Positions 42,976 to 52,453 of a stretch of 64,000 nt of DNA are shown here, in pieces. The stretch is from assembly GCF_001761485.1 (NCBI RefSeq), contig NC_090773.1:3038001-3102000 (forward strand), written 5' to 3'. The notes below the pieces were generated by a model. That model did not search any database, was not told where the DNA came from, and was given only the letters and a program-made list of their open reading frames with translations. Source of the DNA: Yarrowia lipolytica (Eukaryota; Ascomycota; Dipodascomycetes; Dipodascales). The position numbers were made by a program, and so were the translations under genes. How positions within the stretch are numbered: position 1 is the first letter of the stretch; each line of letters opens with the position of its first letter.

Positions 42976-44523
42976 CTAGGACTCAATCTTCATCTGTCCA
43001 ATCTGGTCAGCAAGGTCGTCAGCACTCTTCTGAGACCTGCTGTCTTTTCTCACGTTGATGGGCTTGTGACGGGGAGAATGGGTCTCCAAGACCACTTGGC
43101 CCCATCGAGCTCCATCCATGTCGTACAGTTGGAGCTCGACAGGAAGCTTGAACCCAACGCACTGAAGCAATCGCAGAGACAAGACACAAGCGAGCATCTT
43201 GTTGTAGATTCGCAAAGAGGTGGGCGTCATGCTTCTGCCTCTATCTCTATGATAGATGTCTCTTCGACGTTTATCCACTGAGTCGACAATCTCGTTGAGA
43301 TACGCCAAGGCTGCCTGCTTTGTAATCTCGGGGCTGTATTTGAGAATCCCGTCTCCACTTGGAGTAGTGAGGGCCGTCTCATTGTAAATGGCATTCACGA
43401 TATCCTTCTTCGTTTTCCACTGTTTGATCTCATATGTGATAGTCTCCCTGGAGCCGTACTTGTAGTCCTCCAGGCGGTCAGTCTGTTCTCTGCTTCCGTC
43501 CGTGATGGGGATCTTTCGCTCTCCAAGATTCCACCCGTTGCGTCCGTACTCGGAAAAGTACATGCCCTTGCCTCCCGCCTTTTGAGCAATGACCTCGTAG
43601 GCCAGAGATCTCCATCGGCGTCCGGCATCAAAACAAAATTCAGAATCGCTAGGCTCACACATGATAGGCATCATCATGTACAGCTCGTTGGAGGCCACCA
43701 GGCCATTGATGATGCGGTGACCAGCTTGATCGAACGAGTTTTCTCCAAGTACCCTGTAACTATGCATCATTTGTTCGTTGTTGGCAAACTCGTCATGGGT
43801 GGAAATCGAGTTTCTCTTGAGAGTGTCCATCTGGCTGGCGAGAAATTCGAGGTACCTAGGGTTCGTCTCCACGCTGCTGTATCTGATATTCTCTTTGATC
43901 ATGTAGGCTGCTGCCGAGGGCAGGACACCCTTCTTCTTTCGGACCTGGGGAGTGAGATTGAGGGCACTGTACATACCGTGGCGCATCTGGGGGTTCACAA
44001 TGGTGACATTTTCGGGGAAGTCAAATGCAAAGAAGTCCGAGTCGCCAGTGAGCAGGTAGGTCGGGGTATCGGTATGATTAATGGCGTAATTCCACACCAT
44101 GCTGGCGAGAATGTCGTCGGTTTCGCCAGGCGCAATCTTGCAATTGATTTGGGGGTACTTGTTGACCAGAACTGCCTGGCACACGGACGCACAGGCCGCC
44201 GCCAGGTTGAGGGAGCTTGACCTGGTGGCAGTTCGGATGCGCTCCGCCACCCGTTTGTTGATGATCCCCATTTTTTCTCGGGGAGTGAGCCCGTCAAACA
44301 GCACAATTTCAATATTCCAGCCGTCTTGGATCCATTGGTTCATCACCCGTTCCATGGTCAGACCTACTCCCCGCCAGTCGTACATGGCTCCTTCGTTTCC
44401 CATTCGCGCCACCTGGTGAGCCATGGCGTGGCCGTCGATGAACATGGCGCCGTCCGCAAACGACTGCGGCGGTCGTTGCACACACAATGGTCGCAGATAT
44501 CCCGTAAGTCCTCTAATACCCAT
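42976..44523 (-). CDS. Asteroid-like protein with FEN1/XPG-type PIN nuclease fold
   Basis: The protein has 515 residues. It starts MGIRGLTGYLRPLC, the XPG N-terminal signature in its asteroid-family form. Acidic residues expected in a FEN1-like active site are present: MFIDGHAMAHQ, then APGETDDILASMVWN and TGDSDFFAFD. Most of the metal-binding set is therefore kept, unlike in Mkt1-type inactive members. There is no PIP box or obvious flap-endonuclease C-terminal DNA-binding helix-hairpin-helix. The second half (about 200-515) is unfamiliar and fungal-specific in appearance. Asteroid proteins are poorly understood; a structure-specific nuclease or RNA-related role is possible. The start ATG at 44523-44521 is the family start. 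The gene runs towards the ZAP1-like gene and shares no promoter with it. Confidence 0.75.
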   Translation of the reverse strand: MGIRGLTGYLRPLCVQRPPQSFADGAMFIDGHAMAHQVARMGNEGAMYDWRGVGLTMERVMNQWIQDGWNIEIVLFDGLTPREKMGIINKRVAERIRTATRSSSLNLAAACASVCQAVLVNKYPQINCKIAPGETDDILASMVWNYAINHTDTPTYLLTGDSDFFAFDFPENVTIVNPQMRHGMYSALNLTPQVRKKKGVLPSAAAYMIKENIRYSSVETNPRYLEFLASQMDTLKRNSISTHDEFANNEQMMHSYRVLGENSFDQAGHRIINGLVASNELYMMMPIMCEPSDSEFCFDAGRRWRSLAYEVIAQKAGGKGMYFSEYGRNGWNLGERKIPITDGSREQTDRLEDYKYGSRETITYEIKQWKTKKDIVNAIYNETALTTPSGDGILKYSPEITKQAALAYLNEIVDSVDKRRRDIYHRDRGRSMTPTSLRIYNKMLACVLSLRLLQCVGFKLPVELQLYDMDGARWGQVVLETHSPRHKPINVRKDSRSQKSADDLADQIGQMKIES

Positions 44524-45366
44524 GTGTCGAGCGTGAGTTCAACTCTTGTTTTACGTGTCCTGCAAAATATATAGACTAAAAAAGCCGAGATTGAATTTAT
44601 AAATTAATTTAACTCGTTGTAGAAAAAAAAGCCAAATTAGAGGCTCAATATTTCGGAGTTAGGCGGTTGCCCCTGGATCAATGATTTTTTCGACACATCT
44701 TCACAACAACTCATACAAGTACTGTACTTATATTGGTTGTATCAAGTCAAGCACAAGAAAATATTGCCCTTGAAGCTGCATATCGTTGCATGTCAGGAGT
44801 ATGGTATCAGGTGCCGTCAATGTTACACCCCACTCCGAAATTGTTAAACCCATATCACGTGATGCGAATAAATGTCGCTACTCGCAAAAAAATACATCTA
44901 CGCAGTTACTGTACCTTGTAGACTGATATCTAACGACATAGACTGTTGTTTCCAGAGTGATCGCCGTGTATGTATCACGTGACCTCAAGTGCTTAATCAT
45001 ACAGCGTACTTGTAGATCTCAAGGGATCTGTAGGTACGTTATAGAGGTCCCTTGATGCTCACGTATTGTCCAGTATTGACACTGAGAACAAGCTACAAGT
45101 ATAATACAGTTGAAGTTGACTGAGTCTTATACATTCCGATCTGATCAGCCTCTCTAACGAGTCTTATACATTCCGATCTAATCAGCCTCTCTAACGACTC
45201 GTCGTACATCATAATTCATTATCATTACATCATTGCGAGAGCGAGAGAGCAGCAGCGGAAGCGAAACCCAGACTAGATCGTAGCCGACTTTGTCAGGAGC
45301 ATCCCAACAAACTCACTGCCCTCATCGCCAGCTCAGCCTCGGCGTAGATTCGTTCAACCGTCTCGG
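44524..45366. other. Intergenic spacer: asteroid-like promoter / VPS26 3' region
   Basis: It carries two TCACGTGA octamers (44855-44862 and 44975-44982), an ACAAGTACTGTACTT motif at 44714-44730 and a 37-nt tandem duplication at 45122-45195. No gene is seen. Confidence 0.6.
45122..45195. repeat. 37-nt tandem duplication
   Basis: Two adjacent copies of a unit starting GAGTCTTATACATTCCGATC and ending CAGCCTCTCTAAC (45122-45158 and 45159-45195) differ at one base. The high identity suggests a recent event. Confidence 0.92.
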
Positions 45367-46269
45367 CTACTGTCTGTAGAGAATAATCTCCGACTGCTTG
45401 AAGTACCGTCTGGCGTCCTCATCAATCAAGACCAGCGACAAAAACGTCCGTGCGGAAAACTTCTTGTTCACGTCCCGCATGGTGGGTGAGAGATCAAAGC
45501 CGCCCAAGAACAGCCGGATAGGAATGGTCTCTCCTCTCACAGGAGCTCCATCCATGATCTCAAATCGTACCAGCGTCTCAGACTCATTGACCTGGTTCGG
45601 CGGGGCTCCCACAGTCTCTCGACGGATGATGCTGAGCTCCATATGCTTGATTTTCAGCCGCACCAGCAGAAAGTATATTCGGCCCACAATCACGTCCTTG
45701 AGATGGTAGCGGGACTTGGAGTACTCAAACTCAATGTGCAGACAGTCCTCGATACCCACGTCCATCTTGATGGTCGAGGTGGAGTCGGGAGACTGCCGGT
45801 ACGAGTAGACCCACACATCCTTCTCCCGGGTGACATCATTCATCCGACGCACCACCGTGGCCCGCACAAAGTACCGCAGCCGGACATTGAGTCCATTGTA
45901 GCTCTCAAACTGCTTCTCCACGTTCTTGAACTCGAACTCAAACGTCTCAGGGTGGCGCAGTTCTCCAGGAGCAGCCAGTTCCTGGGCCATGGACAGAAAC
46001 GCCTCTCCCTCGCCTGGCTGGGCGCCCTGGCCCGCTCCCCGATCGTTTTTCGTCTCGATACAGCCAATGAACTGCACCTTGATGCCCGAGTGCTCCAGAC
46101 GTTTGCCGTCCTTGGGTCGAATGGTGACGGTTCCCTTGACCGACTCGCCGTCGAGATACAGAGGCACCTTCTTGCCCTTGTCGGGGCCCCGCACCTCGAC
46201 GAGCTCGCGCGAATCCTCGCCGTCCAATCGGATCTCGATATCCAGCGGCGATTTGAAAAACAGACTCAT
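45367..46269 (-). CDS. VPS26: Retromer subunit Vps26
   Basis: The 300-residue arrestin-like subunit of the retromer cargo-recognition complex (with Vps35 and Vps29) retrieves receptors from endosomes to the Golgi. The N-terminus FFKSPLDIEIRLDGED and later pieces match the family: LYLDGESVKGTV, the segment SGIKVQFIGCIE, FEFKNVEKQFESYNGLNVRL, LRYFVRATVVRR and the C-terminal IPIRLFLGGFDLSPTMRDVN. The protein is shorter than S. cerevisiae Pep8/Vps26 (379) and close to the 300-330 residues of animal and filamentous fungal forms, lacking only the variable tail. The ATG at 46269-46267 is the family start. A (CA)11 run on the coding strand sits directly before it. Confidence 0.95.
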   Translation of the reverse strand: MSLFFKSPLDIEIRLDGEDSRELVEVRGPDKGKKVPLYLDGESVKGTVTIRPKDGKRLEHSGIKVQFIGCIETKNDRGAGQGAQPGEGEAFLSMAQELAAPGELRHPETFEFEFKNVEKQFESYNGLNVRLRYFVRATVVRRMNDVTREKDVWVYSYRQSPDSTSTIKMDVGIEDCLHIEFEYSKSRYHLKDVIVGRIYFLLVRLKIKHMELSIIRRETVGAPPNQVNESETLVRFEIMDGAPVRGETIPIRLFLGGFDLSPTMRDVNKKFSARTFLSLVLIDEDARRYFKQSEIILYRQ

Positions 46270-46271
46270 TG

Positions 46272-46293
46272 GTGTGTGTGTGTGTGTGTGTGT
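46272..46293. repeat. (GT)11 dinucleotide repeat against the VPS26 start codon
   Basis: Eleven GT units end three bases from the VPS26 ATG complement, so the mRNA would carry a CA run in its 5' leader immediately before the start. Confidence 0.93.
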
Positions 46294-47065
46294 TGTTCAG
46301 TGCTGGTGATGGTAGATTGATAAGGCATTCCACTGATGATACGTGGAGGTGTGAGTGAGGGTCGTGGGTTCGATCCGAGGTAGGGTGAAAATTTTATTTT
46401 ATTTAGGAAAGCCCAAAGAATTGGAGGAATTTTAACAGATCAAGTTATAGCATACGATTCAATTTGTGAATTTAAAACGTCGAAGTAGTTTCACTATGAG
46501 CTATGATGTTGGGTCAGGTATATACTATTTTATATTTTTCTGATATGATATTTTGTTCTGATTATTCTTTCTGATTATAACTTTGCATTGAAAGATAATA
46601 CATTAAGTAACATCCCCATTCTCTCTATACTTGTAGTGAAGCACCCAACTAAAAGTTTCATGGGTTGTCCAGACGACTACGATCCATCTCCGAATTACCG
46701 ATGGTAGTTAGTATTGGAAATATGTAAATATGGGAAGAAAATGACGTTTTCCCATGTAGTTATATTATATTGGATCTTTGACGACAGCGTTCGATTATTT
46801 CTGAAATATATTGAATGGAATGTTTATGTATTAGATGAAATTAACCTTGTCAATCACTCCAGTACATACTCCAGGAGAACAAAGTTTCGACTGTTTGCTA
46901 TTCATCATCAGTGAGTCCGATTACTACAATCAGAGGCAACACATCCGATTAGTCAGGCAACTCATTTATGGAGATCCTTAGTCACCATCTAGTGACTAAT
47001 TTCCTTTCAAGTCTAGAATACTGGATTATCTGTCCCGTGCATTCCCAGTTCTCAACTGCGAGGAA

Positions 47066-47245
47066 CTACCAAGTGAGAATGTCCATGAGTTCCAGTTCTG
47101 CTCCATCCTTTACTCCTTGGGAGAAAGGTTTGTGGGGAACCATGAGCCGATACACGGGCTGAGTAGCAGTGAGTCGGAAGAACTCCTTGCCAGCAGACTC
47201 CTCAAAGTCACTTCGGTCAAAGTACAGTTCTCGGGTTAGAGGCAT
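47066..47245 (-). pseudogene. Possible C-terminal fragment of a lost gene
   Basis: From an ATG at 47245 a 59-codon frame reads MPLTRELYFDRSDFEESAGK and continues without a stop to ...LELMDILTW at the TAG at 47066. The composition and rhythm look like genuine protein, but it is too short for a domain and starts abruptly. I recognise no family. It may be the tail of a decayed host gene, or chance. Confidence 0.25.
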
Positions 47246-47660
47246 TTTTCGCGACCGCTCGTCATTCTTGCTTGCCAAAGAGCTAACTTCTCGAAGTGGT
47301 CCTCAGGCAGGATCTCAACTGGTATTAGTGGATTCATTACACTCTTCACAATACAAAGATGAAGTTCGTTAAGCAAATTGGTATCATCTGGCGTTTGGGG
47401 GCGTAGTGGAGATGGGCCTATCTGAACATACAGACTGCTGTTCGATACAAATGCTACAATGTTGTAATTGAGAGTGTAACTGGTGCAGTAGTGCGATTAA
47501 CGGTATCGTACAGCATGTACATACAGTAATCATCATAAGATGCTCTAGACACTACGACCCCCATCTTACCGTGCTGTGGGAAACCCGCCCCACTACGACT
47601 AATGGTTACCAGAAGAGTTCTGTGTATTGTTTATAGTACCTTGAAGATATTATAGAACCC

Positions 47661-47723
47661 TGAATATCTGAATATCTGAATATCTGAATATCTGAATCTG
47701 AATCTGAATCTGAATCTGAATAT
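47661..47723. repeat. Compound tandem repeat (TGAATATC)4(TGAATC)4
   Basis: Four 8-nt units are followed by four 6-nt units and a final TGAATAT. The shorter unit is the longer one minus AT, so the second array probably grew from a trimmed copy of the first. Confidence 0.93.
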
Positions 47724-48546
47724 ATAAACACTATTTACAGGAAACGATTTCCAACTAATGTCCCAACTAAAATAAACTCTATCAACTACAACCAAACAAG
47801 ACATGACACCTTATCAAAACAGCACTAGAATGGTCAAAATCTTCAGGAAAAAAAGGCCCCCATCTTCAAAAAATGCTCCAGATAGTATTTTAACATCCTC
47901 CAACGACCGTTATATCACAGAAAAACCGCCCAGAGTCTTGCGCTCACCCATTTTTCGTCTGCGTCCCAGCTGCACAAAGTTGTGGGGAAATGTGTATTCT
48001 CCTCCGCACATTGTCCGACATCTGGCATTTAGCATGCGGGCAGCTCAACAGAAGTCAGACAAGAGGAGAGACAAGGCAGAAAGAATTTTCGGCAGAAACG
48101 AAAAGAGAGAATCGCGGTCTGACTTACTGACTAAGCCGGATATGGACACCGCGCAGGTTCGGTTATGGTCTCCAGGCTTCGTACATTATCGGGCGGTTAT
48201 ACTAGGTTATGGTATGGTATGGTGTATGGTAAGCGGCTATTCGCTGAGGCTCGGATTAACGCGGTCGAAACTGGTCATGTGACTTGGTGCGATCCATATG
48301 TGGCACATAGATGGTTGAACTAACCCGTTTCAGCTTCTTGTGTTCAGAAATATCCTCTGAATATCGCCTTTGAGCCGTCTTGTCATTATGTTCTACCCTC
48401 TCCCCCTCCCAAAGCCTTCGTTAACCGACAAACTATAATAAGCTCAAATCCGGGGTTGTTAAATATAAAGCGACCCAGACAGACCCTGCCCCAAGACACA
48501 CCACTTGTTCCGCCAGTCTCTTTTCACAGCGAATTTCACCATCCAC

Positions 48547-49947
48547 ATGCTGAACCAAATGGCTTTTCGAACAGCTCGCGTCGGCGGTGGCTTGCGGACG
48601 TCGTTTCTGCAGCGGCGAGCTCTCCATGCGTGCCACATTGCCCGAGCGGTGATTCCGTTCAAGTTGGCGGACATTGGAGAGGGAATCAAGGAGTGCGAGG
48701 TGATCCAATGGTTTGTAGAGCCCGGAGCCCGAATCAACGAGTTTGACCAAATCTGCGAGGTGCAAAGCGACAAGGCTAGCGTGGAGATTACGTCCAGATA
48801 CACTGGAGTGATCAAGAAGCTCCATTATGACGCTGGTGACATGGCCCTTGTGGGAAAACCCCTAGTCGATATTGACACGGGAGAAGGCGGAGAAGGTGCA
48901 TCTGAGGTGGCTGCCGAGTCATCCGATGCGGCCCCTTCCACAGCAGCAGCTACCCCAGCCACACCCCTTACGGCGTCCGCTTCCGTGGCCTCTTCGACAG
49001 CCACCACAGTCTCCTCTGACCCGAGCAAGGCCTACCAAAAAGCGCTGGCCACCCCAGCCGTCCGCCGACTTACCAGAGAGCTCGGAATCGACATTGCCTC
49101 GATCAAGGGCTCCGGAAAGGGCGGCAGAGTCATGAAGGAGGATGTTCTGAGCTACCAGAAGGGTGGCTCTGCAGTCTCTGACTCGGCAACAGGTTCTGTG
49201 ACTGCTGCTACAACCACTTCTACGGCTGGCTCTCGACTCGTTCCCCTCACACCTACTCAGATGGGAATGTTCAAGACCATGACCAACTCTCTGTCCATTC
49301 CCCACTTCCTGTACACCGACGAAGTGTGCCTGGACAAGCTCATGGAGCTGCGAGCATCCGTCAACTCTCTACTCGCCAAATCGCCCTCCAACGGCGTCTC
49401 AAAGATTTCCTATATGCCCTTCTTCATCAAGGCTCTTTCTCTGGCCCTGAAGGACTACCCCATGGTTAACGCCAAGGTCGATCTTTCAGGAGACAAGCCT
49501 GCCGTGCTCATGCGAGATTACCACAACATCTCCATCGCCATGGATACCCCCAACGGTCTGCTCGTGCCCACCATCAAAAACGTGCAGGACAAGACCATTG
49601 TGGAGATCGCCGCGGATCTGCAGCGGCTGCAGGAGCTCGGCATGGCAGGCAAGCTGTCTCGTGACGATCTCACCGGCGGCACCATCTCTATCTCCAACAT
49701 TGGCAATGTGGGAGGAACCTATCTCTCTCCTGTCATTGTGTCTGAACAGGTGGCTATTGTGGGTCTTGGAAAGGCCCGAAAGCTGCCTCGGTATAACTCC
49801 CAGGGCGACATTGTGCCCGAGCAGATCATCAATGCCTCTTGGTCAGGTGACCATCGGGTTCTGGATGGAATGACCATGGCGTTGATGGCGGATAAGTGGA
49901 AGGCGTATGTGGTGGACCCTAAGGCGATGTTGCTGCAGTTGAGATAA
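48547..49947 (+). CDS. Branched-chain 2-oxoacid dehydrogenase E2 (dihydrolipoamide acyltransferase)
   Basis: The protein has 466 residues. It is the mitochondrial E2 core of the branched-chain oxoacid dehydrogenase, which degrades the 2-oxo acids of Leu, Ile and Val to acyl-CoAs. The frame is open from a TTG at 48505; the ATG at 48547 begins MLNQMAFRTARVGGGLRTSF, an Arg-rich presequence. A lipoyl domain follows with FKLADIGEGIKECEVIQWFV and the lipoyl Lys in QSDKAS (residue 76). Then come an Ala/Ser/Thr linker, the E3-binding domain (ATPAVRRLTRELGIDIASIK) and the acyltransferase with catalytic DHRVLDG (His436). IGEGIKE marks the BCKDH rather than PDH or KGDH type. S. cerevisiae lacks this complex; Yarrowia and filamentous fungi have it. 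Confidence 0.92.
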   Translation: MLNQMAFRTARVGGGLRTSFLQRRALHACHIARAVIPFKLADIGEGIKECEVIQWFVEPGARINEFDQICEVQSDKASVEITSRYTGVIKKLHYDAGDMALVGKPLVDIDTGEGGEGASEVAAESSDAAPSTAAATPATPLTASASVASSTATTVSSDPSKAYQKALATPAVRRLTRELGIDIASIKGSGKGGRVMKEDVLSYQKGGSAVSDSATGSVTAATTTSTAGSRLVPLTPTQMGMFKTMTNSLSIPHFLYTDEVCLDKLMELRASVNSLLAKSPSNGVSKISYMPFFIKALSLALKDYPMVNAKVDLSGDKPAVLMRDYHNISIAMDTPNGLLVPTIKNVQDKTIVEIAADLQRLQELGMAGKLSRDDLTGGTISISNIGNVGGTYLSPVIVSEQVAIVGLGKARKLPRYNSQGDIVPEQIINASWSGDHRVLDGMTMALMADKWKAYVVDPKAMLLQLR

Positions 49948-51233
49948 TGAGTGCGAAGCACGGAACATCTCTTAACTACAACGGGTGCGTACCGCAAGTT
50001 GGTTTCAGAATAAGCGACAAGACTGTGTTCTAAATCACGTTATCACATAACCACCACTCCATCACAAAAGTAATGCATTATATTATTAGGATATCTGTAC
50101 GGACGCTAAGTTGAGATGCTGGACAGGGACACCCACCTGAGTCAGATCAGAGTATGTTATTGAACACATCTACGTACCCAAGGCATGAGGAGACGTCACT
50201 GTAGAGGCAGAATGGGAGATCTAGTGAGTTTCTTGTCGCATATTGTAGTACAAAAGAGCCATCAGAAGCTGTATATCAAAGTTGAGCTTGTACAAAAGAT
50301 GGAATATACGGATCACTGCTTTATCAGCTGTGTTCCGACGTATGTCGAGATATCTACAAGTCGGTTCAGATTCAAACCAGGCAGTCCATGAACGATGCAG
50401 GATACCGGCACTGTAATTATACCTCAGGTTTGCTGGCGGCTTCTCTTCTCGAAAACAGGTGTCAGTCAAGTCTTAAAGAATTGTCACATTTACCCGAATA
50501 TCTTGTCCAGAACACTTCTGAAGGCTTGTGAATTCACTTGCACACTCTGCTGCTCCTGTGCCAAGATGCCAAGAGTCTGGCGATTTTAACCGAAAGTTTA
50601 TCTCTAGATCCTTCCAACTTCAACAACTAATGGGGCAAAAACTATCGCATAAATTGATCATAATGGATGCAAAGACGATGTTGCAACTTGCCTTTACGGT
50701 ATCTGAGTTTGGTTGCCGAACATCATGCAGTGCGGGCTAGGTATTCTGCGGGTTATATCCGTGCCTCCCTTGTCCAGAGGCAGCGTGGACGATGCTCGCC
50801 GAGCGATTGCGTCGTTGCTTGTGTTGGCTTCTTTTTGAAAGGCTTGTTCCGTCACAGTAGCAGATCGCATGGTCGCTACTTGTAGTGACACCATGTTATG
50901 TACGTTGATCGGTTGATATCTTGTTCAAGGCTCCACAATGTTGAACAACAATCCGTCTAGCGGGCGCGTTAGAGCCAAAGATTTCGATTGATGAAACGTT
51001 TGATCTATGTCCTCATGCTATACAGACTAAGGGCCGATGTTTGGACAGCAGACAATAATGCTGGCAAATAAGTCATGGGCAAAATCCCAATGCTACAGCA
51101 TCAATATTCAGAAGATAAAGCACGTCTACATTTATCCAGAGTGTCAAGTTAAAGAAGTACGGCTTATGTATTGTTAGTTGAAAGTGACTTGGCAGTCAAG
51201 TAAATACCGGTGTAGTCAAGTACCCCTAAGTAA
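49948..51233. other. Convergent 3' intergenic spacer
   Basis: 1.3 kb between the BCKDH-E2 gene (+) and the membrane protein gene (-). Nothing recognisable beyond random short frames. Confidence 0.55.
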
Positions 51234-51857
51234 TCATCTTACAGGGTGAACTCGAGGACCCCCAGTGTGCTGGTTGAGGGCCGGGTTAGAAGGCACCAGA
51301 ACAAGAGAGGCAAACTCGGCAGCAAAGAGTGCGAGTGAAACCTCAGGAACACCAATGACCGGCAACTTCTGCTCCTTCTGTCGTCTCACCTGATGTCGAT
51401 AGATCCACACACTGAGAGCTGAGAAACCAGTGACACCCGAAATCCAGGTAACGTAGTCTCCAATGAGTCCAGTGGTCTCCAGCAGCTTGATAATCGAAGG
51501 AGCGTCCTCTCGAACGAGTCCTACCATGTTAGTCCACACAAACGAGATGATTCCCAGAGAGTTGGCGGAAAATTTGGTGTAGAAAAAGCCGACGGGAACG
51601 AGAATGGAGTACCACTCAGTGAGAGTCTCCAGATTGGTGTTAAACTGTTTGAGAGCCTTCAACTCGATCTGAGAGGCCTTGAGTGGCTTCTGGTTAGCTC
51701 CTCGCTTGGCATAGAGGCCAGTCAAGAGAGGGAAGGCAGCAAGAGCAAGAGCATGCTTAGCAAAGTCGGCGGTAATGGTGATCTGCTCGTAAGCCGTAGG
51801 AGTAGGGACAATTGTGACTTCCTCAAAAACAGCGTATTGGTCGACGAGTTTGGGCAT
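51234..51857 (-). CDS. Predicted membrane protein of unknown family (207 aa)
   Basis: The frame extends to 51911 from a TTG, but the first ATG is at 51857-51855, giving MPKLVDQYAVFEEVTIV and 207 residues. Four hydrophobic segments are visible: ALALAAFPLLTGLYA, a long one around WYSILVPVGFFYTKFS and LGIISFVWTNMVG, YVTWISGVTGFSALSVWIY, and VSLALFAAEFASLVLVP. A basic loop RHQVRRQKEQK lies before the last. I do not recognise a family; a mitochondrial or ER membrane protein is possible. The last dozen residues (HTGGPRVHPVR) are hydrophilic. In the neighbouring frame the same DNA would read GVLEFTL then stop, which looks like an equally natural end. Two TCACGTGA octamers lie in its promoter (51990 and 52026). 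It is probably a real gene: it has clean coding character and no competing frame. Confidence 0.7.
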   Translation of the reverse strand: MPKLVDQYAVFEEVTIVPTPTAYEQITITADFAKHALALAAFPLLTGLYAKRGANQKPLKASQIELKALKQFNTNLETLTEWYSILVPVGFFYTKFSANSLGIISFVWTNMVGLVREDAPSIIKLLETTGLIGDYVTWISGVTGFSALSVWIYRHQVRRQKEQKLPVIGVPEVSLALFAAEFASLVLVPSNPALNQHTGGPRVHPVR

Positions 51858-52311
51858 GGCTGGAGTGATTGGTGATTGTGAGTAGCAAGAAATCAAGTCG
51901 GAGGCTGTCAATCAGGGCAGTCGGATAACTCAGAGTTTGAGACACAAAGTTGGTGCTGAGGGAGGAGGAAGGATAAAAGAAAGAGGTGGTCACGTGATGG
52001 TGGACTTTGAGACACTGGTTACATGTCACGTGACGTACGGTGGTTTTCGATTGGGTTGTTTTGTCTCAATTCTCATCTATTCACGCACATTGGTGTAGTG
52101 CATGCATGATAAGAGAGATCAGACCGCTGAGATGTATGATGAGAGCATGCGTAGAACGAGACACTGTGTGTCTCCATGAATGATCCAAATACGTCAAGAA
52201 TTTTGGAGGTAATTATCAATCAAACGTTCTGATATAATAGAGTATTACGTGACTCTTGAGAGTATACAGTAGTATGTAGCAAACTATTGAAAGGTCAGCA
52301 ACGAATACCGC

Positions 52312-52383
52312 CGGTCTCGAGGGTAATTTACTGCAGGTTATTGGTATTGGCCACAACACGCCTGTAAATCACCCTCGAGACCG
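52312..52383. repeat. Imperfect inverted repeat able to form a long hairpin
   Basis: The left arm (52312-52337, CGGTCTCGAGGGTAATTTAC then TGCAGG) and the right arm (52361-52383) are reverse complements apart from one mismatch and a short bulge, about 22 pairs. The 23-nt loop lies at 52338-52360. Each arm holds a CTCGAG core. No T-run terminator follows. The function is unknown. Confidence 0.88.
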
Positions 52384-52453
52384 CCATCCTTCTCATGTCA
52401 ATTTTATAACCCCTACCTACGAATGTTCGTATTATGCCAAGACTGCCAAGACT

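Larger units (their letters stand above)
46270..48546. other. Intergenic region between VPS26 and BCKDH-E2 (divergent promoters)
   Basis: 2.3 kb. It contains the (GT)11 run (46272-46293) and the TGAATATC/TGAATC tandem tract (47661-47723). A coding-like fragment lies at 47066-47245 on the minus strand. The 159-codon frame 47803-48282 (+) is Lys/Arg-rich, resembles nothing and is not called. Confidence 0.5.

Noticed and set aside
46338-46390. tRNA-like stretch with a GGTTCGATCC B-box word followed by a T-rich run
   Set aside because: The T stem does not pair beyond one base and no acceptor, D or anticodon stem can be drawn. At most a relic or chance B box.
47803-48282. 159-codon plus-strand frame upstream of BCKDH-E2
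   Set aside because: Lys/Arg/Ser-rich without recognisable features; lies in the promoter region of the next gene.
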